A DNA stretch of 64,000 nucleotides from an uncultured Cohaesibacter sp. GTDB lineage: Bacteria > Pseudomonadota > Alphaproteobacteria > Rhizobiales > Cohaesibacteraceae. The position numbers and the translations under genes are program-made. Under the pieces are notes generated by a model that worked only from the letters and a program-made list of their open reading frames with translations, ran no database searches and was not told the origin of the DNA. The DNA is taken from assembly GCF_963667045.1 (NCBI RefSeq), contig NZ_OY762934.1, forward strand, positions 124,001-188,000, written 5' to 3'. Of the stretch, positions 57,248-64,000 are shown piece after piece (the first letter of the stretch is position 1; each line of letters starts with the position of its first letter).

Positions 57248-59602
57248 GTGTCCTATCTTTCCGAATCTGACTATTCCGCAAAGCGGGATGGTAGTGCTGA
57301 GTCTTTGGGCGGCAAGGAGGCCACGACGGCTTTCACTGCCGAAAAGCCGGAGCAGCGGAGCCGACTGCGCTATCTGGGGCTGGCGAGCGTGGTGCTGTCG
57401 GTTGTTTCCGGTATCACATCCTTTGTCATTCTTCTGGGTCTTACCCCGATTGAGCCAACCGATGACGTCATCCGGATTGCGATGATCGTCAATGGAACGC
57501 TGTTGTTCCTTCTCGCTCTGGTGATCTTTCTGGAAGCCTGTGCTGTCTTGCGGGCGCGACAAAGGGGCAGGGCTGGGGCGCGTCTGCACATCCGGGTTAT
57601 GGGGCTGTTTGCACTGGTTGCAACTTTACCGACGATTCTGGTCGCCATTTTCGCCTCCATCACCCTCGACCAGGGTCTTGATCGCTGGTTCTCGTCTCGG
57701 ACGCAGGCGATCATCAACAGCTCACAGACTGTCGCCAGTGCCTACACCAAGGAACATGCGCGTGTTCTGCGCAACGAGCTTTTGGGCATTGCACAGGCGC
57801 TCAATGATGCCGAGCCCTATTTCCTGCTCGATTCCGACCGGTTCCGTGCCATCTTTTCGCGTCAGACCCGCATTCGCGGCATTCCGGCAGCCTTTGTTGT
57901 CAACGGTGCCGGTGAGCAGCTGATGGCCTCGCCAAGTCGCCTTGATCAGCCGGTACCCAAGATGCCGGGGCCGGACCTTCTGGAACAGGCCCATAGTCAG
58001 CCGGTGTTCATTGCGCTGGGGGACTCCAATCTCGTGGCCGGTATCATGCGGCTTGAAGAATTCAACGACGCCTATCTTTTCGTGCTGCGGGTGATTGATC
58101 CGGTCGTTTCCAACTTCCTGCGCATGACGTCTGAAAACGCGCAGGAATACCGGGCGTTCTTTGACAGTCGATCGAATATTCAGGCGGCTTTTGCCATGCT
58201 CTATATCGGGGCAGGGCTGATCATCCTGTTGTCGACGACATGGTTCGCCATCGGCTTTTCCAACCGTCTGGTGGCGCCGATCAGTCGTTTGATTGGTGCT
58301 GCGGAGCGTGTGCGCCATGGGGATCTCTATGCGCGATTGCCGGTTGAGAAGGATTCGACCGATTTTGCCAACCTCAACCGGACCTTCAACACCATGACCA
58401 CCGAGCTCAGGCTGCAGCGCGATGAGCTGATACTGGCACGCGATGCCATCGATGCCCGCCGTCGCTTCACCGAGGCGATGTTGCAAGGGGTCAGTGCCGG
58501 GGTGATCGGTGTCGACGAGACCGGTGAAATTACGCTGGCCAACCCTTCTGTGCTGAAGATCCTAGGGCTCAAGGAGCGGGATCTGCTTGGCGAGGACCTC
58601 GACAAGGTGCTGCCCGAGGTGGCGACACTGGTGGACGAAGCAGACAATCTGGCCGAAGCCCACAAGGAAGGCCAGATTCTGCTGGTCCGCAATGGCATCG
58701 AATATTCCCTGCGTGCAAGGGTTACCCTGGAACGCAGCAACGAGGACGAGAGCCATTCCTATGTGGTGACGCTTGATGATATCACCGAACTGGTCAGCGC
58801 CCAGCGCTCGGCGGCTTGGGCAGATGTCGCGCGCCGCATCGCCCATGAAATCAAGAACCCGCTGACACCGATCCAGCTGTCAGCCGAGCGTTTGCGCCGA
58901 CGCTACGGCAAGAAGATTGCCGCGGATGATCAGAAGGTGTTCGAACAATGCGTCAACACCATTGTGCGGCAGGTGGGGGACATCGGAAGGATGGTCGACG
59001 AATTCTCGTCCTTTGCCCGGATGCCGAAACCTGTGTTCGAGCACGGGGACCTGTCCGAGGTGATCAAGCAGTCGGTGTTCCTGATCGAGGTGGCCAACCA
59101 CGATATCGAATTTACCACCGAGATCCCCGAAAAGATGCCGGTGTCCTTTGACCACCGCCTCGTTTCGCAGGCCATGGCCAATGTCATCAAGAATGCCACC
59201 GAAGCCATCGCAGGGCGGGAGGACCGTCAGGAAATTGACGGTCATGTCATCGTTCGGGCGGAGGAAGAGGACGTCAACTATTGCGTTCGCGTCATTGACA
59301 ACGGCATCGGCTTCCCGGCCAACAACCGGCAACGGTTGCTTGAGCCTTACATGACGACCCGTGAAAAGGGCAGTGGTCTGGGGCTGGCGATCGTGCGCAA
59401 GATTCTGCGCGAACATGGCGGCGGCATTCAGCTCCGAGATGCCTGCGAGGTATCGGATTTCGAGCAGGGTGCCTGCATCGAGATCCGCATCCCTAAGGAG
59501 GGGGCTGACCGTCTTGGCACGGATGAGGACGAGGATACCATCCAGAATGTCAATTCCGGGCTGGCCATTACAAATACAACAAACAATGCAATGGAGGACT
59601 GA
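57248..59602 (+). CDS. ntrY: Nitrogen/redox sensor kinase NtrY
   Basis: Membrane-bound partner of NtrX. From the GTG at 57248 (GAGGA about 10 bases upstream) 784 residues; a TTG at 57188 lacks a site. Order: three or more membrane segments (about 42-150), a periplasmic-like sensing region (about 150-290), another span (about 315-335), HAMP (SRLIGAAERVRHGDL), PAS (about 415-510) and kinase core with RRIAHEIKNPLTPIQLSAE (His533), NVIKNATEAI, DNGIGFP and KGSGLGLAI. Overall plan is standard for NtrY. The 168-base gap to ntrC suggests a separate start site. Confidence 0.94.
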   Translation: MSYLSESDYSAKRDGSAESLGGKEATTAFTAEKPEQRSRLRYLGLASVVLSVVSGITSFVILLGLTPIEPTDDVIRIAMIVNGTLLFLLALVIFLEACAVLRARQRGRAGARLHIRVMGLFALVATLPTILVAIFASITLDQGLDRWFSSRTQAIINSSQTVASAYTKEHARVLRNELLGIAQALNDAEPYFLLDSDRFRAIFSRQTRIRGIPAAFVVNGAGEQLMASPSRLDQPVPKMPGPDLLEQAHSQPVFIALGDSNLVAGIMRLEEFNDAYLFVLRVIDPVVSNFLRMTSENAQEYRAFFDSRSNIQAAFAMLYIGAGLIILLSTTWFAIGFSNRLVAPISRLIGAAERVRHGDLYARLPVEKDSTDFANLNRTFNTMTTELRLQRDELILARDAIDARRRFTEAMLQGVSAGVIGVDETGEITLANPSVLKILGLKERDLLGEDLDKVLPEVATLVDEADNLAEAHKEGQILLVRNGIEYSLRARVTLERSNEDESHSYVVTLDDITELVSAQRSAAWADVARRIAHEIKNPLTPIQLSAERLRRRYGKKIAADDQKVFEQCVNTIVRQVGDIGRMVDEFSSFARMPKPVFEHGDLSEVIKQSVFLIEVANHDIEFTTEIPEKMPVSFDHRLVSQAMANVIKNATEAIAGREDRQEIDGHVIVRAEEEDVNYCVRVIDNGIGFPANNRQRLLEPYMTTREKGSGLGLAIVRKILREHGGGIQLRDACEVSDFEQGACIEIRIPKEGADRLGTDEDEDTIQNVNSGLAITNTTNNAMED

Positions 59603-59604
59603 GT

Positions 59605-60975
59605 ATGGCTGCCGATATTCTTGTGGTCGATGACGAGGTCGACATTCGCGAGCTTGTTGCAGGCCTCTTGGAAGATGAAGGGTATGACACGCGCATGGCG
59701 TCGCATAGCGACGAAGCGCTGGAGCTGATCGAGCAGCGCAGACCCTCTCTCATCTTTCTCGACATCTGGTTGCAGGGCTCGCGCCTTGATGGTCTGGCGC
59801 TGTTGGCTGTGATCAGGCAGAAGCACCCCGAATTGCCGGTTGTGATGATTTCCGGCCATGGCGGGGTGGAAACTGCGGTGGCGGCGATTAAGCGTGGGGC
59901 CTATGATTTTATCGAAAAACCATTCAAGGCCGATCGGCTCATTCTGGTGGCAGAGCGCGCCCTTGAAGCCTCCAGCCTCAAGCGGCAGGTGAAGGATCTG
60001 CAGTCGCGCAGCGGCGTGGAGACCAAACTGGTCGGATCGTCCGGCTCGATGAATAACCTTCGGCAGATGATCCAGCGTGTTGCACCGACCAACAGTCGGG
60101 TTCTGATCTCCGGTCAGTCCGGTTCCGGCAAGGAACTGGTCGCCCGCTGCATCCACCAGCAATCGCCAAGGGCAGAAGCGCCGTTCGTTACTTTTTCCTC
60201 GATCCAGTTTGCGCTGGAAGACCTGGAATTGCAGCTGTTTGGCACCGAAGCGGATGGTGCCACCCAGCGTAAGGTCGGCGCTTTTGAAGAGGCGCACGGT
60301 GGTACGCTTTATCTTGAGGAAATTGCCGACCTGCCGGTTGAGCTGCAGAGCAAGCTGACGCGGGTGCTGACGACAAGCAAATTCATCCGCGTTGGCGGCA
60401 GCAAGCCGGTGCAGGTGGATGTGCGCGTGATTTCTTCGACAGCCCGCAACATGGAGGGCCTGATCACCGAAGGAACGTTCCGCGAGGATCTGTTCCATCG
60501 TCTTAGCGTCGTTCCGCTCTCCGTTCCGCCTCTGGCCGACCGGCGGGAGGATATCCCCGAGCTTGTTCTGCATTTCATGGAACAGCTTTCGACGACTGCG
60601 GGTCTGCCTTCGCGAAAGATCGGTGAAGATGCCATGGCGATCCTGCAGGCGCACAACTGGCCTGGTAATATCCGCCAGTTGCGCAACAACATCGAGCGGC
60701 TGCTGATTCTCACGAAGGGCGATGAAAATGCGGTCATCACCGCGGATCTTCTGCCAAGCGAAGTTGGCGAGACCGTGCCGAGCATTCCTGGCGGTGGAGA
60801 AGCTGGCGAGCAGATCATGTCGCTGCCGCTGAAGAAGGCGAGGGAGGTTTTCGAGCGCGAATATCTCAAGGCGCAGATTGCCCGATTTGGCGGAAACGTC
60901 TCGCGTACGGCGGAATTTGTCGGCATGGAGCGCTCGGCGTTGCACCGCAAGCTGAAGAGCCTCGGCGTGGTTTGA
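59605..60975 (+). CDS. ntrX: Response regulator NtrX
   Basis: Partner of NtrY; in alphaproteobacteria it is linked to nitrogen and redox control and the cell envelope. 456 residues: REC with Asp53 (LIFLDIWLQG), AAA+-like domain with SGQSGSGKE but no GAFTGA (the region reads QRKVGAFEEAHGG) and Walker B YLEEIAD with Glu for the usual Asp, and a C-terminal Fis-type HTH (RTAEFVGMERSALHRKL). Without GAFTGA it is not expected to activate sigma-54, as known for other NtrX proteins. ATG 3 bases after ntrY; good GGAGG. Confidence 0.95.
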   Translation: MAADILVVDDEVDIRELVAGLLEDEGYDTRMASHSDEALELIEQRRPSLIFLDIWLQGSRLDGLALLAVIRQKHPELPVVMISGHGGVETAVAAIKRGAYDFIEKPFKADRLILVAERALEASSLKRQVKDLQSRSGVETKLVGSSGSMNNLRQMIQRVAPTNSRVLISGQSGSGKELVARCIHQQSPRAEAPFVTFSSIQFALEDLELQLFGTEADGATQRKVGAFEEAHGGTLYLEEIADLPVELQSKLTRVLTTSKFIRVGGSKPVQVDVRVISSTARNMEGLITEGTFREDLFHRLSVVPLSVPPLADRREDIPELVLHFMEQLSTTAGLPSRKIGEDAMAILQAHNWPGNIRQLRNNIERLLILTKGDENAVITADLLPSEVGETVPSIPGGGEAGEQIMSLPLKKAREVFEREYLKAQIARFGGNVSRTAEFVGMERSALHRKLKSLGVV

Positions 60976-61200
60976 GGGCTGGGGCGCGGGGGTAAGCCTT
61001 CCTTGTTGCCTCTCTTGCCTTCTGCCGTGAAGGGGGTTATGCGTTTCTTTCGTTGGGCTTGGCCCCAAAATATGCAATAAAGCGCGGATGACATCTCTCG
61101 AGCGGCCGTCTGTTTCGATCCATGGCAAAAGTCGCTCATCGGGTTCAATGCGCAAGGGCTGTTGCTTCGGCTACGGGCCTAAAAACGAAAGCGGTCAGTT

Positions 61201-62577
61201 ATGAAAGTGGTGATTTGCGGCGCAGGGCAGGTGGGATATGGCATCGCCAAGCATCTGTCATCAGAGCAGAATGATGTTACCGTGATTGACAGCTCACCGC
61301 AGCTTGTCGCCGCCATTCGCGATACGCTTGACGTTCGCGGCTATGTTGGCCACGGGGCGCATCCGGACATTCTGGCGCGAGCCGGGGCCAAGGAAGCGGA
61401 CATGATCATCGCGGTCACGCTCTATGACGAGGTGAACATGATCGCCTGTCAGGTTGCCCACTCCATTTTCAACGTGCCGACCAAGGTGGCGCGTGTGCGC
61501 GCCCAGTCCTACCTTGAAAAACACTATGCAGACCTGTTCTCCCGCGAACATCTGCCCATCGACGTGATCATTTCGCCCGAGGTGGAAGTGGGAGAAATGG
61601 TGCTGTCACGCATGGCCATGCCCGGCGCTGAAGATACGGTGCGCTTTGCCGACGGTGAAGTGTTGATGATCGCGATCGAGTGCGAAGAGGAATGCCCGAT
61701 TGTTGATACGCCGCTACGGCAGTTGACCGAATTGTTCCCCGATCTGCAGGCCGTGGTGGTCGGTATCCGGCGCGAGGGACAACTGTTTGTGCCGCACGCG
61801 GAAGACCACATGCTGGCCGGAGATCTGGCGTATGTGGTTGTTTCCCGCGAGCATGTCTGGCGTACTCTGAGCATCTTCGGTCATGACGAGGCTCAGGCCA
61901 ACCGGGTGGTGATTGCCGGCGGTGGTAACATTGGCCGCTATGTTGCGATGGCCATCGAGGAACGCCGCAAGAGGACCCGCGCCAAGGTTATCGAGCTCAA
62001 TCGTGATCGGGCCATCAAGATCGCCAATGATTTCAACGATACCATCGTTCTGCAGGGCAGTGCGCTTGATCAGGATATTCTGAAAGAAGCCGACATCCGC
62101 GAAGCAGACACGATGATTGCGCTGACCAACAATGATCAGGTGAACATTCTGAGCTGTGCAATGGCCAAGCGTCTTGGCTGTTCACGCACGATGGCACTGC
62201 TCAATGATTCCCACTATTCTGCGCTGGTGCATGACCTCGGAATCGATTCCAGTGTCAACCCGCGTTCTGTCACCATTTCCAAGATCCTGCAGCATGTGCG
62301 GCGGGGTCGTATCCGTGGGGTTCATGCGGTGGAGGACGGCGCAGCCGAGGGCATCGAAGCGGAAGCTCTGGAGACCTCGCCACTGGTCGGCCGGCCGTTG
62401 CGCAGCGTTGAATTTCCAGAAGGCGTCCGCGTCGGTGCCATTTACCGTGGTAACGAGGTGCTGATGCCGGATGGCGAGACGACCATTCAGGCTGGTGACC
62501 GGGTCATTCTTTTTGCCCTTGCAGATCGCGTCAAGCAGGTGGAACTGCTGTTCCGCGTCAGTTTCGAATTTTTCTGA
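61201..62577 (+). CDS. trkA: Trk potassium uptake regulatory protein TrkA
   Basis: Cytoplasmic NAD-binding gate of the Trk potassium channel. 458 residues in two similar halves: RCK-N domain 1 (VVICGAGQVGYGIAKHL), TrkA-C 1, RCK-N domain 2 (IAGGGNIGRYVAMAIEER), TrkA-C 2. The duplicated arrangement fits the classic TrkA. Follows ntrX in the usual Rhizobiales order. It is paired with trkH 22 bases downstream. Confidence 0.95.
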   Translation: MKVVICGAGQVGYGIAKHLSSEQNDVTVIDSSPQLVAAIRDTLDVRGYVGHGAHPDILARAGAKEADMIIAVTLYDEVNMIACQVAHSIFNVPTKVARVRAQSYLEKHYADLFSREHLPIDVIISPEVEVGEMVLSRMAMPGAEDTVRFADGEVLMIAIECEEECPIVDTPLRQLTELFPDLQAVVVGIRREGQLFVPHAEDHMLAGDLAYVVVSREHVWRTLSIFGHDEAQANRVVIAGGGNIGRYVAMAIEERRKRTRAKVIELNRDRAIKIANDFNDTIVLQGSALDQDILKEADIREADTMIALTNNDQVNILSCAMAKRLGCSRTMALLNDSHYSALVHDLGIDSSVNPRSVTISKILQHVRRGRIRGVHAVEDGAAEGIEAEALETSPLVGRPLRSVEFPEGVRVGAIYRGNEVLMPDGETTIQAGDRVILFALADRVKQVELLFRVSFEFF

Positions 62578-62598
62578 TCCCAACGAGGCTGATTGCGG

Positions 62599-64000
62599 AT
62601 GACCGCCATTCTCTACTATCTGTCCATTCTGCTCGGAGCGCTCGGCAGCCTTATGCTGCCGACGGCGCTGGTGGCGCTCAGCGCGGGGGATGTGGAATTG
62701 GCCGAGGGGTTTCTGTTGACTTCCGGTCTCACGGGGTTCCTTTCTGGCGGCATCTATTTTGCTCTACGTGGTCAGGAACGGGAGATGGTAAACCAGCAGA
62801 CCTTTCTGCTGTGCGTCTTTGCATGGTTTGGTCTGCCGGTGGCAGCGGCCTTTCCCTTTGTTATGTCGGGCCAGATGGCATGGGTCGACGCCTTTTTTGA
62901 AGCTGCTTCGGGGATCAGTACCACAGGGGCAACCATTTTCCCGACCCTTGAAGGGGTGCCAAAGGCGATCATCTTCTGGCGGGCCATTCTGCAATGGTTC
63001 GGCGGCTTCCTCACATTGCTGAGTTTTCTTCTTGTGCTGGCACCAAGTGGGGTCGGCGTCATTCGCGATACCTACAGCAAGTTCATGGAGCAGAGTCTGG
63101 GTGATGAAATCGGCTGGACGGCCAATGTCCTGCGACAGGTGGGAACCGCCTATGGGCTGATCACGCTTGCACTTGTTGTGTTGCTGGTCGTGGTGGGAAT
63201 TCCGCCCTTCGATTCCACCTGCATTGCCTTCTCGACCATTAGCACCGGTGGATTCTTGCCCTTTGATGGTGCGATCGGTGAGCACTATGATAACCGGTTG
63301 GCCGAGATCGTCATTGCCCTTGGCATGATCGCCGGGTCGTCAAGCGTCGTCTGGCATCGGATGGCGGTGCGCAAGAAGTTGCAGTTTCTCGTCGAACATC
63401 GGGAAAGCTACATTCTGTTTGCTCTGATGTTTGTGGTCGGCCTGTTCTATTCCATAACCCTCTTTCAGCTCGCCGGTGGCGCGAGCGTATTGGCGCCGAG
63501 CGCTGCGATCCGGCAGGGCTTCTTTGCCGCAATTTCCCTGATTTCGACTACCGGCTTCGAATTGCGCCACGCAGACGTTACGGTCTTTCCGGGGCTTTTG
63601 GTGGTCAGTCTGGCTCTGATGGGGGCGACTTCCTTTTCCACATCTGGCGGGCTCAAGATCTATCGTGTGGTCGCGCTTTTCATGCAGTTGGTGAGTGAAG
63701 TCAGCCGGTTGCTCCACCCCAACAAGATTCACAAGGGGCGGCTCGGTGATGCTCGGCCGACAATCCAGTTCATGAACGGTGTCTGGACCTCGCTGTTCCT
63801 GACACTCACCCTGATCGCCGTTGTAACAGGGGTCGTCACAAGCCACACCGGATATCTGGATGGCAGCATCCTGGCTACCGTTTCGAGTTTTGCCAATATC
63901 GGTCCGCTTTACAGCACCAGTTGGACGCAGACTGCCGACTGGCCCAGCTATTTCGAAATGGCGCCGGTTGTGAAATATGCTCTGGCAGCGACAATGCTGC
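62599..64000 (+). CDS. trkH: Potassium uptake channel TrkH (3' end outside window)
   Basis: Membrane channel subunit of the Trk system, cut by the window end after 467 codons. Four M1-pore-M2 repeats can be seen with filter-like segments GISTTGATIF, FSTISTGGF, LISTTGFE and SFANIGPL; the first glycine of each aligns with the potassium filter. GAGG upstream of the ATG. It completes the K+ uptake pair with trkA. The usual neighbours after trkA in rhizobia (hfq, hflX) are not seen within the window. Confidence 0.93.
   Translation, partial: MTAILYYLSILLGALGSLMLPTALVALSAGDVELAEGFLLTSGLTGFLSGGIYFALRGQEREMVNQQTFLLCVFAWFGLPVAAAFPFVMSGQMAWVDAFFEAASGISTTGATIFPTLEGVPKAIIFWRAILQWFGGFLTLLSFLLVLAPSGVGVIRDTYSKFMEQSLGDEIGWTANVLRQVGTAYGLITLALVVLLVVVGIPPFDSTCIAFSTISTGGFLPFDGAIGEHYDNRLAEIVIALGMIAGSSSVVWHRMAVRKKLQFLVEHRESYILFALMFVVGLFYSITLFQLAGGASVLAPSAAIRQGFFAAISLISTTGFELRHADVTVFPGLLVVSLALMGATSFSTSGGLKIYRVVALFMQLVSEVSRLLHPNKIHKGRLGDARPTIQFMNGVWTSLFLTLTLIAVVTGVVTSHTGYLDGSILATVSSFANIGPLYSTSWTQTADWPSYFEMAPVVKYALAATML

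Noticed and set aside
56003-57589. Long minus-strand open frame over ntrC and the start of ntrY
   Set aside because: Shadow of two real genes; no recognisable domain.
59428-61155. Long minus-strand open frame over ntrX
   Set aside because: Antisense to ntrX, no domain, codon use reflects the other strand.

Overview
The window is a stretch of core chromosome from an alphaproteobacterium, most likely Hyphomicrobiales (Rhizobiales) and possibly a marine Cohaesibacter- or Stappia-like genus; the genus is inferred from gene order and content only. Supporting signs are a PdhB subunit with its own lipoyl domain, a fused IspD-IspF enzyme, the dusB-ntrB-ntrC-ntrY-ntrX-trkA series, an ExoR-like Sel1 protein and the ppiD-trpD-trpC-moaC-moeA run. 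No rRNA, tRNA, CRISPR array, prophage or complete insertion sequence was seen.

Layout. 1-1920: part of a curli locus on the minus strand (start of a secreted, possibly curlin, protein, then csgG and csgF) with a long AT-rich upstream region. 2942-3778: fpr. 3841-9490 (minus): ppiD-trpD-trpC-moaC-moeA. 9893-18291 (plus): tpiA, secG, pyrG, a VOC protein, kdsA, a tiny membrane protein and eno, with a minus-strand DUF1835 gene just before eno. 18532-23703: an accessory-looking island of membrane proteins, a hydrolase, a DUF2087 protein, ubiX and ubiD. 24109-31914 (plus): ftsB, pdhA-pdhB-pdhC-lpd, a GlsB/YeaQ protein, lipA and a Coq10/RatA protein. 32026-51266: ppk2, exoR-like, xthA, erpA, dgt, argS, a large SPOR protein, scpA-scpB, an orphan ABC ATPase, tatA-tatB-tatC, serS, surE and an NlpD-like protein. 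51342-53192 (minus): cinA and ispDF. 53488-64000 (plus): dusB-ntrB-ntrC, ntrY-ntrX, trkA and trkH (cut by the window end).

Functional themes are central carbon flow (tpiA, eno, pdh complex), lipoate supply for that complex (lipA), envelope and division (kdsA, ftsB, SPOR, NlpD, tat, curli), cofactor synthesis (moaC, moeA, ubiX/ubiD, ispDF, erpA), nitrogen control (ntrBC, ntrYX) and potassium uptake (trkAH).

The genes are mostly ordinary, and I found no clear new multi-gene system. The best leads are regulatory or structural: a 10-bp inverted repeat that embraces the predicted pdhA promoter and includes its ribosome binding site; repeated TGGTTGTA-like elements at the curli genes; a perfect palindrome just upstream of a strong predicted dusB-ntrBC promoter; synteny breaks (no lexA after moeA, about 19 kb between coq10 and cinA, no nagZ and no pcm at their usual places); a TrpD whose GTGGD motif reads GTGGT; an NtrX without GAFTGA; and a change of codon use in the last part of argS.
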